Shown in pieces: positions 44,210 to 55,026 of a DNA stretch of 64,000 nucleotides; positions within the stretch are counted from its first letter, which is position 1; every line of letters begins with the position of its first letter. The position numbers and the translations under genes were made by a program. Source of the stretch: Diphasiastrum complanatum. Its lineage: Eukaryota; Streptophyta; Lycopodiopsida; Lycopodiales; Lycopodiaceae. Where the stretch lies: positions 32,523 through 96,522 of the forward strand of contig MU831928.1 in the NCBI GenBank assembly GCA_029204225.1, written 5' to 3'. The notes beneath the pieces were generated by a model. It ran no database searches. It saw only the letters and a list, made by a program, of their open reading frames with translations, and was not told the origin of the DNA.

Positions 44210-45170
44210 TTCAAAGACTTATTCCGCTGGTGCCTGACTTTGATCAGGTTCTCGTTGGGCTTGAGACATCATGATTACCATATCGTCCAAAGTATAATTC
44301 TTAAAAGTATCAAACATCTTGTGAACATGAGCTCATCGAGATTTCTCTTTCAGCATATTGATCTTGGCCCGACTGGTCATTTTTTGATTTTTTGTCACCT
44401 GTGTAGAAGGTGATGTTGTATCTGAGTCCAACTAGATTGACTTGAAGGAATCCAACACCTTCCTTTTGTCCTTTTTTGTCATTTTGGTGGGTTCATCCTT
44501 GTTGTCTTTCTTCGGGATTGCTGTGACATTCGTCTCATGGTTGCGAATATCAACATCTACTGTAGCCATCGCTTTTTTGGGTGGGTCACTCCATCGGATC
44601 ACCTGGTTGTAGCGTTGCCTCAACTGATTCTTCTTATTCACAGGTGCCTTGGGTGGATCGATCCTTGAGACTTTCGCCATAGCACACTTTTGTGGTGGTT
44701 GATCTGGTACCTTCTTGGTTCCGTAATGATCTGGGTCCATGTGGTGTAGGACCTATTCATCAGTCAGCTCAACCTCCTTATTATAAGTTAGAGCATATTG
44801 CCAAGGGACTAGATCATCATCCACTGGGTTCTCAATAGGCTCCGCTGACAGCCATGCTACATTTATCATATTCACCCCAAATGTAATTGGTGTGTTCATC
44901 GTGTAACATTTCGGTGAAGATGTACTAGGTTCTAGATCTGATTCATATTGACAAGCTTGGCAGTCAATAGTTGTTAATGCATCTGTCCATCTCACGACAT
45001 CCGTCTCTGAATGATAGTGACCTCCCTTGGCTGGTCTTGGGCGATCAATCGTATGATCTGTCTTGGATGATTCGTCATCAGCCTTGGGTGCAATAGGTTT
45101 CACTGCCCATGTGGTTGGATCAACGTTTACAGCCTGTTCTCTGTTCTCGAAGGTGAGTTTTCATGTACCC
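44210..45170 (-). pseudogene. Linker domain between protease and RT
   Basis: The minus-strand peptide has INVAWLSAEPIENPVDDDLV, WQYALTYNKEVELTDE, then a Lys-rich stretch and YTLDDMVIM. The plus-strand element has the matching LNVTWILTEPIPDPIEDELI, HALTYDDNAELIDEQILNH and YTLDDVVIMYP at 60622-61284. The shared pattern in two separated copies suggests a conserved spacer domain in this gypsy family. Its function is unknown. Confidence 0.5.
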
Positions 45171-45179
45171 CAGTTGTGT

Positions 45180-45620
45180 ACTACTTGTGCAGTCCTCAAC
45201 CATGCTCTTCCCAGTTAAACATGGTATGCAGATGGAGATTCAGGTATATCCATGACTACAAAAGTGATCACAAATTGCATGCCTACTATCTCGGCAACTA
45301 CACCTTTTGGTTTCACACACAGGATTGATCCACTAGCTTGATGGCGAATCTTGCTGGCTTCAATCCTTGTAGACCCCATTTTTCATATAAAGTAGTGGAG
45401 ATCAGATTGACACCCGATCCTCCATCTACCAATGTCGCCTCGTCCTCGTATCTCTTGTGTTTGATTGGCAAAGTGATGTTGTGTTCCTCACTTTTCCATG
45501 CTGCTCCAATGTGGAGGACGTTATTTGTTTCATCATAGACTGCACAATATATGGGCTCGGGCGCTACTGGCTCCTCATCCGCTTTGGCCCATTCAGCTAG
45601 AAGGCTTTTCGCTTATGGTG
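45180..45620 (-). pseudogene. Gypsy aspartic protease
   Basis: The minus strand near 45445-45360 gives ATLVDGGSGVNLISTTLYEK and FAIKLVDQ... . DGG in place of DSG/DTG is the plant-gypsy style active site, and the catalytic Asp is present. It matches VIDGSSGVNLISTKLCEKWG at 60125 and onward. It lies upstream of the linker and RT. Confidence 0.6.
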
Positions 45621-45896
45621 CAATCTGCAGTAGTTCCCCGAGTGGTAAACTAACATGGCTTGACAGCAAAAGTGTGAGCCTTTCAATGTGTGGTTCCTCG
45701 GGCTCCACCATGTGAAAAGGTGGTTCATGTTGGTGTAACCGATCATTCTAATCAGTGCGCAGTGGTGAGTCCGCTTGCAGTTCCAGTTCGATGTCGACTG
45801 GGGGTTCTGTGGGATGGTCTCTTTCTTGCTCTGTTTCTTCCGCTTGTGTTTTCTGTACCTAGTGTCTTATTTTCTGGTACTATCTTCTCTCTTCCC

Positions 45897-46415
45897 TCAC
45901 ATTTGGATATGCGCTGAAGTTGAGGGTTGGCCATCAGTGACCGATGATGGTGGTGAGGGAGTCACTTTCTTCCTCTTCTGTGCTCGCGTAACAACTAACA
46001 CAGGAGCGTGGAATTGTCGACCTTCCGATGGCATCCCTGTTGGAACTGTTGGTTGCTGTATAGCAATGAGGTTAAGAGGTGCACTGGTTCCAGGTTTAAA
46101 TGGAAAATTCTTGTAATAGTGTCCATAACCGCATTCTCGATAGGAGGTTGTATATTGTCCCTTATAGGGACATTCTGCTATTCTGTGTCGTTCGTCGCAT
46201 GCGTAGCAGCCGTAATTTCTTCCACCTTGGCGCTGAGTTTGAGCTGCATAGGCCGAAACATATTCATTTATGGTAGGATCCATAAATCGTTCATCTAGTC
46301 CGTACCATTGCTGCTCCTTAGGTTGAGGTGGCATTTGCATCTCTGATTCCGCTGTTGTCAGGTTTACATGGACCACTTGTTGATTGGCTGGCCCTGGTGG
46401 AGTAGGTAAGGCCAT
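45897..46415 (-). pseudogene. Gypsy Gag C-terminus with zinc knuckles
   Basis: A Gln-rich start is followed by YGCYACDERHRIAECPYKGQ, one knuckle-like CX2CX3HX4C, and a second degenerate one (YRECGYGHYYKNF). This corresponds to the nucleocapsid part, which binds RNA in particles. The end runs toward the protease. Confidence 0.65.
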
Positions 46416-46552
46416 ACACTGTGGTTAATTTGGTGCGTCATACCTTGGTGCCGCGTTGGGTGCCCCTTTTAACCGTCCAATTCTCGGCTATTCATTTTGC
46501 AGTTGATAAACTGAATATACAGCTCGGAATCGTCTATCGTGACAAAAGCTTT

Positions 46553-47017
46553 CTAGATTTCCGTCAGGAATCCAGCCCAAGTCATTGGTTTCATGGAAAG
46601 TTCCCTCCACCAAGAAGAGGCTTTTTCGTCCAGAAACAATAGAACCAATGATATTCGTTTATCTTCTGGGACGTTGTGCAAGCTAAAATAGCTTGTCCAA
46701 CGGTTTATCCAGTCTTCAACAACTTCCGGACGTTTAAACTTTTTATCGTCGAAAAATATTTTTGCTTGGTAGCCCAAGTTGTTAGAGTTAATAGCTTGTA
46801 GTTGATTAAATATATTTTGCATTTGTTTATCCCGTTGTTTATTGCTCTGATGAAGTTCTAAAACTGTCTTGCCTAAAGTTTGCAACAGTTTTTCTGAGTC
46901 TAGGGTGTCAGCACTGTCGGGTGAGGCCGGCTGAATCTCCGTATTTCCCCCATCACTTCCTGGTGATGCCGGGTGAATCTCGGTAGCACCCCCCTCTAAA
47001 ATTTCATCAGTATCCAT
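46553..47017 (-). pseudogene. Gypsy Gag N-terminus (capsid)
   Basis: Starts MDTDEILEGGATEIHPASPG with an internal repeat (TEIHPASPGSD, TEIQPASPDSA). A helical part follows (LLQTLGKTVLELHQSNKQRD), then the capsid block RPEVVEDWINRWTSYFSLHN, LLFLDEKASSWWRELSMKPM. The frame stops at 46553; the remainder up to 46415 is shifted. This is the first gene of the element whose pol and extra ORF lie to the left. A 5' LTR and PBS are not seen; a copia fragment begins at about 47082. Confidence 0.78.
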
Positions 47018-47081
47018 TTGCTTGCCAACTGAAATTTTTTTTTTAAAAATCGTTTAGTTAACACATTCATTACGGGGAGTT

Positions 47082-47605
47082 TGGCTACGTAATCAAGAAC
47101 GACTATGATTCCCATCACTACCGTTTTTTTGTTCGTTCTGATAGGCATAGTCATGCTTACGAAGAGAGTCGTATAGCTCGTTCCACTATGCATAAACATT
47201 TTCTGTTCGAGTTCGTTTCTCGTTCGTGTTTGTCTTACGTCTTTGAGCTAATTTTCCGTCGCTAACATACGACACCTTTTTCTCAACTTGTTCATCTCCC
47301 TCTCTCCAACATGGTATCAGAGCTATTTTCATAGCTTGATAAGCTTCCACAATACAAGACTCTACTAGCCGATAGAGTAATTGTTTTCTTGTTCTATAAA
47401 TATCAGATTTTCATACTTAAGTCACTGATAGTTTCTCCTATTACTTAGACTAATTCTTTCACATGGATTCCCAAGGGAAAGCCAGTCCTATCATGGACAA
47501 GCTTGATGGAGCCAATTACCATCTGTGAAAATTTAAGATGAAAACTTTACTAATGGCAAAAAAATTGTACGACTTTGTTATAGGTGCAGAAGGGAAACCC
47601 GCAGC
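47082..47605 (+). mobile_element. Truncated copia element: LTR end, PBS, leader and gag start
   Basis: Nearly the same as 19170-19670 of the complete copia. It has TTTGGCTACGTAATC onward, the LTR end CTCTCTCCAACA at 47311, PBS TGGTATCAGAGC (47312-47323), the leader, and ATGGATTCCCAAGGG with a stop where Trp stood. It breaks off after GGGAAACCCGCAGCG, and the minus-strand extra ORF follows at once. Both ends are truncated. Confidence 0.85.
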
Positions 47606-49195
47606 GTTGGGCATTCTTCAGGACGGCTTTAGATTTTGCCTTATGTTGCTCGGCAATCTTGAGCTCCCGATTCAACTGAATCACTTTCTGGCTTATTAGG
47701 GTATTCTCTGATCCCAATTTCGAGATTCTATTATCCATTGCCTTCTTCTCATCTAACATGGTCTGGATCACTCGTCGCGTAAGGTCGGTGACTAAACCCA
47801 ATGTGTCACTAGAATCCACATGGGTTGTTGTTGGTGAGTAGCAGCAGGAGCAACACTTGCAAGAACTGTGCTTGTTTGGCACTGATGGCATGCCAGTTCT
47901 TCTTCTTCAAATGTATCAAACCCTTTTGGCACCATGGCGTCAAACTGCTTCGAAGACGGAACAACATAGACGACCCTGATGGTATCTGGTTTTTGGCTTG
48001 ATCTTGCTAATCTGTCTAGAATGAGAAATAAAAAATTGTCGAACTATCATGGAACTATTTGAATCCTTTTTCAAGGGATTGGGAATCAAAGGGCCCTAGA
48101 CTTTCGGGCATGCATCTAAAAAATTTCATCTGGCCCAAGGGATTGGAAATCATCGAACATGTCCATAAAAGCCTGGGTTCTTGGTGAGATTGCTTGAGTT
48201 TGTGGGGGTGAGGCAACTTGGAAAGCTGTGACTAGAATGGTATATCCAATAGTCACAGATTGACCTTGTGAGAAAATAGAGGCGAGGGAAGCATCAGTGG
48301 ATTGGGGCATAGGAAGTTCAGTGCGAATTGCAGCAGGGTGAGGAAGCACAGCTGAAGAAGTTTGCCTAGTAAGGCATCATGATGCAGGAGGCGAGCCAAG
48401 AATGATGACTTCACTGTGCACGCGACGACAACTATGAGAACTTGAAGCTTGGTGTGATGACTCAACCGATGTGTCTTCATACACTGATAACATGGCATCA
48501 AGAACAAACGCATGGATTTTATTATCAAGGTGTGAAACAACAAGGGAGAAGAGAAGAAAACCAGCATCAAATTGTTGTTTGGTATTTTTCTTGATGGCTC
48601 TCTTCAATTCTCTAAATACAGTTTTCTACTAGTTATAGGGCTCTAATGGTCCAGATCCTATCTTGTAGTTGGACTCTGCATTGCGATGCAGGATCTGAGA
48701 AGAGATGCACTCCTTCCTGAGGTTGTCAACCATCAGGAAGCTGTTCAGTAGGTGGGCGACAACACAGATGGTAGGCTCTCGGATGGATTCAACTAGGTAG
48801 CCATCATTGGTCCAGTGTAAGTCATCAATGGTATCAATGAAAGGTTTTATTACACTCTTAGCATGCTTATGATTAGGCGAAGGCTGTTTGCCTAAAGATA
48901 TGTCTATGGCCATAAGGGCAGCCTCAGTCACGTGCATCTTGTGTGTAACGGTCTGATACGTGATGTAAAATCTAGACTTGACCTCGGTCCATGTGCTGAA
49001 GGCCATGATGATGAATTTCATATTAATTTTCCCAGACAAAGTGTGCTCGTGGATCCCCATTGTGGTGAGTAAAGTCTCAGCAAGATTCATCCATTGAGCC
49101 ACCATGCTTGTGCTAGGGAGTATCATGACGTCCATCTTGGTCAAAATGCCACGATGAATGATATAGTGCGGAGACTGCCTAGTATCAGTAGAAGA
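47606..49195 (-). pseudogene. Extra ORF of a gypsy element, N-terminal half (copy 3)
   Basis: Begins MSSTDTRQSPHYIIHRGILT near 49195. The N-terminal domain matches copy 2: NLAETLLTTMGIHEHTLSGK, FSTWTEVKSRFYITYQTVTH, NHKHAKSVIKPFI, NDGYLVESIREPTI, and further on RKECISSQILHRNAESNYKI. A linker region with shifted frames follows (48607-48116), then a coiled coil (TRRVIQTMLDEKKAMDNRIS, KVIQLNRELKIAEQHKAKSK). The C-terminal half is lost at the copia junction at 47605. It lies downstream of an integrase (51104-52575) with a 1.9-kb spacer, like copy 2. Confidence 0.6.
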
Positions 49196-51085
49196 CATGA
49201 TGAAAAAAAGTTGAAAACGAAAAGTAATTGGTGCAGAATTGTATCAGATAGCAGTGTAGAAAGTTTGAAAAGTTTTGGTTGCTGGAAAATTTTGCAAGAG
49301 CTCTGCTAGCACAAGTGAGAAATAAAATCGAATTCTGCCTTGTTGGCTGATTCTGACAAAATCCCAAGATACTTGGACTGAGCAACTCAAGAGCACCTCT
49401 CACCTTAGACCGAGGAGGTCTCTGAGAAGACGAGACGAACGAAGACTGAGAGCCGAGAAATACTAGTTAGGAAAGACAAGCAAGAATTGTGTTAGCCTCA
49501 TGGTAAATCCTGAAATATGGAATGACCATGTAGGAACTAGTATTTCTAGGCAAATGTAATAAATTCAAGTAGACCCCTCTTAAAGAAAGTACAGTGAGCC
49601 AGCTTTTGATGGTGACCTCTAGTGGAGAGCATTATTCCAATTGTAATTTGTGAAATGTGGAAATTTCACTAGGATGCCACCTAAGGAGCTCTCTTGCTTA
49701 TTTAAGAGACTCCCTCTTTGTGAAGAGGAGCTTTTTGTGTATTGTATCAACTCCATGCTGAAATGAGAAGAGCCTCCAAGTTAGATACATCCGTTGAGCT
49801 CCTTGATCATGATGGTTTTCTTGAGTGATGCCCCTATGATCATGCCCTTCCATTCATTGTGTGTGGATTAGATTTGCTGCTTTCCTAGATTGAATTAGTC
49901 TTCTTTTCTTGTTTGTGGATTAATGTAGGAGCCAGCATTCAGGTAAACTAAATAGGCTAGAAATGTGGTGTAAATCTTGCATATCCTCCAACATTTTAGT
50001 TCTTGATGTTCTTGGGATGTCCAAGAATCAAAAGACTGGTTGGTTTCTTGATTCTTGGACCTCTAAAATGATGTAGGTTAGTTCTTGTTTCTTGTTTTGT
50101 CAATTAATGCAAATGTAGCTCAGTGTTAGTATATTGTAGGATCTGATTCAGTTTCATTTTCAGAGTAAGTAGTTGTAGAATCTATTGAATGTTCATTTGG
50201 GCTGTGTGCTGATCTGTAAATGAATGTTCATGGCTTGCATCTATGTTTGAATGTAAGTGTTTTCAAGAGAAACAACCCTGAGTTGTCCTCTGATAGGTAG
50301 GAATGTTGATCTGTTTCCTTCTGCCTGATTTTGGGCTTTGAACAAGAATGAATAACTCAAGCAAGTGCCCACAGTGTCTGTTGGCAGCCAGAATACCAAG
50401 CCGTTGAAGCTGTAAGAAAGAAGTAAAGAAACCATAAACAACAGATCCTTTGGAGCATGGGATATGTAAACATGCCCTTTTATAGGTTGATTTGGAGGGT
50501 CCATTACACAATGTACTAGTTTGGTTGTTCAGTTCCAAACAAAAATTTGCAAGCATATTCAGTATTGTGAAAAGAGGTTATAAAATTCTCGACGAAGGTT
50601 TCTGAGAGACTGAACTGATCCGATGAAGGTTTATCATTCACCTAGGTACTGTAATAAATGCAATTTTTGATGATCTGAATCTATTACTAACCTAAATTTG
50701 GCATTCTAAATCCATCTAGCATGTCAAAAAAGGTTCGTAATGATGATTTGATGTTCGACGAAGGTTCCCAAAATGGCATAATGCTGAACATTCACCTAAC
50801 TACAAATTAGGTAGTAACTGTAGAATATATATAGGTAGATCTGAGGTGGATGTGTAATCTAAAATCTCGGCAAAGGTTTCTAAGACTGTTTGTGCAAAAT
50901 GTGACCCAAAAAGTAATTTTTCAAGTTATTTTTTTATCGAAACTTATCTTCTGAAAATACTATCTTTCATCTTTTTTCACTCTAATGAATTTTTTGACTT
51001 TTGCTCATCATTTTTTTTTTGTCTTTTTCAAAAAAAAAAATCACTCAAGTAATAAAAACAAAGAAATTGTAAAACAACAAAAATA
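49196..51085. other. Spacer between integrase and extra ORF, with a possible solo LTR
   Basis: About 1.9 kb without convincing coding. The part 49430-50560 looks transcribable: GCTTATTTAAGAGACTCC at 49697-49714 is TATA-like, and U/G-rich sequence follows. It could be a solo LTR or another insertion, but no clear edges or duplication were found. 50580-51080 repeats the ACGAAGGTTT wording of gypsy leaders. Confidence 0.3.
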
Positions 51086-51103
51086 AACTAGCAAGGTATT
51101 GGA

Positions 51104-52575
51104 TCATTTTGGTTGAACTGGCTGATCTAGCTGCCAAAACTTGCGTAGTCGGCTGCCATTCATCAGAGTGTCAAATCTTTTTCCATTCAAATGTTTTAAA
51201 ATAATTGCTCCATGGTTCAATATTTCTTTCACCTTATATGGTCCTTCACCTATAAACTTCACTTTGCCTTTGATTGGTTTTGTCTTATACATTAATGCTA
51301 GATCTCCTTCCTTTAAATCTTTGTTGTGTAATCGGCGATCATGCCATGCCTTGCGGCAAGCTTTCTCTACTGCTAATACACGAAGTACCATCAATCTGGT
51401 TTCACAAAGTTTTTGTAAACCCTCATGATGCATCTGTAAGGATTTCGCATCATCCAACCATTTCCTTGCTGCTATACGTAAGGATGGAATCAGGAATTCA
51501 ATTGGCATAACTGCATCTTGATCATAGACAAGCTGGAATGGCATTTGATTCGTATTATCTTTGTAAGTTGTCCTGAATGCCCATAATGCTGCATAAAGCT
51601 TATGTTCCCAATCAAAACGACTTGCTTTGACCATTTTTGTCATAATGTTGCAGAGAATCCTATTGGAAGATTCAACTTGACCATTACCCCTCGGATAATA
51701 CGGAGTACTAAACTAATGAATAACAAAAAAGTCTCCCAACAGACACTTTATCGATTCATTCACAAAGTGTGTTCCACGATCACTTATGATCTCAATAGGA
51801 CCTCCAAATCTAATAATGACATTTTCATAGAAGAACTTAGTCGTTGATTTTGCATCTGCAACTTGAACTGCTTTTGTTTCAACCCACTTGGTCATATAAT
51901 TAGTTGCAACAATGATATATTTGGCTTGAGATCCTCGTGTCGCAAGATGAATAGGAGCAACATAGTCAAGGCCCCATTTCTCGAACAATGCTTGCGATAA
52001 AATTGGACATAGGATGAAGTGCTCATTGACACACATGACTGAATATAATTTTCTGTATCTTTATGAAGTGTAGGCCACCAACATCCTGATTGTAAAAGTT
52101 TGTGAACAGTGATATCTATTGAAAAATGTCCTCCGCCCATTCCATCATGTGAAAACATAGTAAGTTCAGGTACTTCATGCGACAAAACACATCTTCGCAA
52201 AACATCATCCATTCATGTTCGATACAATTGTCTCGCAATCAATTAATAAGATTGTGTCTCATGAATCAATTATCTCTTTTGTACTTTTGTCAAGGAATCA
52301 TTGGGTTGGCCTAGCATCAGATATTCAACAATATCTGCTGGCCACTCATGTACTGCTTTAACATAGAATAACGCAACATCTAGTAGTTCATCATCCACTT
52401 TAGTATTAACTGGTGCTGATTCAATCCTTGAAACATGATCAGCTAGATAATGTTGGTTACCTTTTTGAACCCAACTCGAAAATCAAATTCGGTCAATAAA
52501 AGTAGCCATCTTGCAATATGTCTTATATTACATGTCTTGTTCACCAAATAAAGTAACGGCTGATGATCAGAACAC
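51104..52575 (-). pseudogene. Gypsy RNase H end and integrase
   Basis: The minus strand begins with RNase H remnants (LADHVSRIESAPVNTKVDDE, YLMLGQPNDSLTKVQK). It then carries the integrase zinc region (HDGMGGGHFS...), the core (WGLDYVAPIHLATRGSQAKY, TKWVETKAVQVADAKSTTKF, IEIISDRGTHFVNESIKC), DWEHKLYAALWAFRTTYKDN and the C-terminus (GDLALMYKTKPIKGKVKFIG, GPYKVKEILNHGAIILKHLN). Some frame breaks and stops occur, such as near 51713 and 52036. It is nearly the same family as the integrase at 62944-63999. Confidence 0.85.
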
Positions 52576-52586
52576 TTCTTAACATA

Positions 52587-52823
52587 AAAAGAAAAAGAGA
52601 TAGAGAGCAAGGAAATCCATAATCCATTTCATAAGAGGCTCAACTGCTTGTATTTGAAATGAAGAGAGAACATGTTTGACAAACTCAAGTTTGCACCTAT
52701 TTATAGTAGAGAGGAGGGCCTTGGCCTCAAAATCCTATTGGCCCATTCAAATCTAAAAAGAGTGGGAAACTCTTGCATTAATTAGAGGACCCAATTTGAA
52801 ATTGAAATTTGGTGGGAACCAGT
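52587..52823 (-). repeat. LTR fragment related to 30608-31550
   Basis: Reverse complement of about 30790-31040, including the TATA-like CTATAAATAGG and CCAATAGGATTTTG. It directly abuts the gypsy RNase H end, so the element has been joined or truncated here. Confidence 0.75.
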
Positions 52824-53288
52824 GTTGGGCGGTTCTCACATATTTATGATATCTGCCAGTTCAAGGTATTGCCCATTTTTTTGAAACCAAGAACTGTCGG
52901 TTCAGGGTATTGGATTACATTTGAAATATTTACACCTGGCGGTTCTCAATCTGCCGGTTATTACTCTATTAAGAACCGTCGGTTCCTATATCAGGTTCTC
53001 AATATATACTATTTTTATAAAAACGTAAAAAAAGTGTAAGTGCACAAAATTTGAGCATTCTTCCACTTATCAATTACTCAAAAAAAATCTCACACTCTTC
53101 AATGCCTATGATATTTCAATTGTGCAAAAAAAAAATCACACTTCACAACTAAACAACTCAAATAAATAAACACTCTAAAAATATGACTTATATAGAAGCT
53201 GCTAAAAAAAAGTCTTGTTGCACAATGTCTTAAGGTTTTAACATTCCACTTATCAACTAACTATCCATCAACAAAAATGATAGCCTTG
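52824..53288. other. AT-rich stretch, possible copia LTR remnant
   Basis: Starts TGTTGGGCGGTTCTCACA and contains several copies of ACCGTCGGTTC-like wording (52890, 52975). It lies on the 3' side of the minus copia RNase H. No second LTR is available for comparison. Confidence 0.3.
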
Positions 53289-54545
53289 TTACAATGTCTT
53301 TGTGAAGATATTGGCCACCATATGCTTCGTTGGAATGAACTCAGTCTTTAGCCTATCTTTCTCAACCAAATCTCTAATTAAATGATATCTGATAGCAATT
53401 GTTTTGTTCTGGAATGAAACATTGAATCCTTCGTCAGATGAATGGCGGCAGTGGCTCGTTGGAGTTCTCTCCCAGTTTGTCAAGGAACTGCTTGAGCCAT
53501 GTAAACTTGTTTGCCATTTTGGCTACTGCAACATACTCTGCTTCACAAGATGATTGTGTGGTCACGGTCTGCTTCCTGCTGATTCATATGACAACTGTTC
53601 TGGCTACTATCATACATCTTCCTGAGACGCTCTTGCAGTCATCTTTCAGGAATGCCCAGCTTGCATCATTGTAGGATTTAATCTAGAATCTTTCATGCTG
53701 AGAGAAACACAGCCCATAATCCTTTGTTTGTTGAAGGTATTACAAAATTCTCTTGGCTATCTTCCAGTGCGTAGGGCCTGGATTGACATCAAATTGGCTC
53801 ATTCTGAAAACTGCATAAGCAATGTCAAGGCGTGTATTATCTGCTAAGTACATGAGCGATCCTATTAATTTCTTGTAGGGCACGTTCTGCATGGCTTCCT
53901 GTTCTTCTACGTTCTACGAATAGTCTTGTCTGGTCAGAACCGTTCCAGCTACCATCGGCATGTTAGCTCTTTTGCAGTGTATCATTTGAAAATTATCAAT
54001 GATTTTTTGGATGAATCTTGATTGGTGAAGATACAGCTTCCCTCTGTCAAGATCTATGTCAATCTGCAATCCTAGGTAGCATTTTGCTTCCCCTAGGTCT
54101 GATATTTCAAAATGCTGTGAAATGTGATGCTTCACCTGAGCAATTAGCTCATCGCTTCTCGACAGGATCAAGGTGTCATCCACGTAGACTACTATGATTA
54201 CGATTTTTCCATATGTGACCTTTCTATAGACATTGTAGTCGGCCATCAATGGTTGAAATCCTAAGGATATGAGAGTGTGATCCTTCTTCTTATACCACTG
54301 CCTGGCAGACTGCTTCAATCTGTATATGCGTCTTTGCATTCGACAGACGTAGTTGACAAAGCGTGAGCAGATAAACCCTGATGGCTGGTCCATATAGACC
54401 TCTTCATTCAACTAACTCACCATGTAAGAAGGCGGTCTTCTCATCCACGATGTAGATCTTGAGACTGTATGTTGTTGCGTATGCAAATAACAAGCGTAAG
54501 GACGAATGCTTTACGACTGGAAAAAAGGTTTCTGTTATGGCCATA
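53289..54545 (-). pseudogene. Copia reverse transcriptase and RNase H fragment
   Basis: The minus strand starts at about 54545 (ETFFPVVKHSSLRLLFAYA) and continues with EKTAFLHGELVE, EEVYMDQPSGFI, RRIYRLKQSARQWYKK and the catalytic VVYVDDTLILSRSDELIAQV. HFEISDLGEAKCYLGLQIDI and RNase H remains with FQNKTIAIRYHLIRDLVEKD and VANIFTKTL follow. Stops lie near 53911 and 54411. Only the C-terminal part of the polyprotein is present, and it is cut on the right by a plus-strand LTR region. Confidence 0.85.
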
Positions 54546-54554
54546 TTCGATTAA

Positions 54555-55010
54555 GGATCTGGAATAGTCCTAATATGGTAGACCGGCCCTCCATTGTCAA
54601 GATTATTGGTCACGCCATGATTTAATTCCATGTCAAGGCCTGTTTGTGACTAATTACCTTGAGAGAACCCAGACACTCTAATTGAGACATATGGAGTATT
54701 GCATGCCTGTGTGACGGATATAGGCAGGAGGACTGCATGAAGAGATGTGATCTATTTATAGTTGACCTGCATGGGGGTTGCATGGTTTCATGCACGGGAC
54801 TCTACTCTCTATATAATGAGGTAGGGATTATCCCGTCGACATATTGGATTTAGGTTACCATTTTCTCTCTTCTCCTCTTGCTTCACATAGCATGGCTTGC
54901 GGGATAGATCCAGGTTTGATCTAGGATTGGTTGGACAGAATGGCTCCGTAGTCTTTCTTAGTGTGTTCTCCTATCCTCATCTTACGAGTTATCCCTTTGG
55001 GTCATTATTT
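54555..55010 (+). repeat. LTR end of a plus-strand element
   Basis: This sequence leads directly to a Met-tRNA PBS at 55012 and contains TATA-like CTCTATATAATGAG at 54811-54824. The left edge is unclear. It is presumably the 5' LTR of a gypsy element. Confidence 0.5.
54811..54824 (+). promoter_or_regulatory. Possible TATA box of the LTR
   Basis: CTCTATATAATGAG fits the plant TATA pattern and lies about 190 bases before the PBS. Confidence 0.4.
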
Positions 55011-55011
55011 T

Positions 55012-55026
55012 TGGTATCAGAGCCCG
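55012..55026 (+). other. Primer-binding site (tRNA-Met type)
   Basis: TGGTATCAGAGCCCG, an excellent match to the common plant PBS, right after the proposed LTR end. Confidence 0.8.

Noticed and set aside
50241-50556. Two overlapping minus-strand frames near 100 codons
   Set aside because: They overlap each other in different frames within a spacer and show no domain or repeat relationship.
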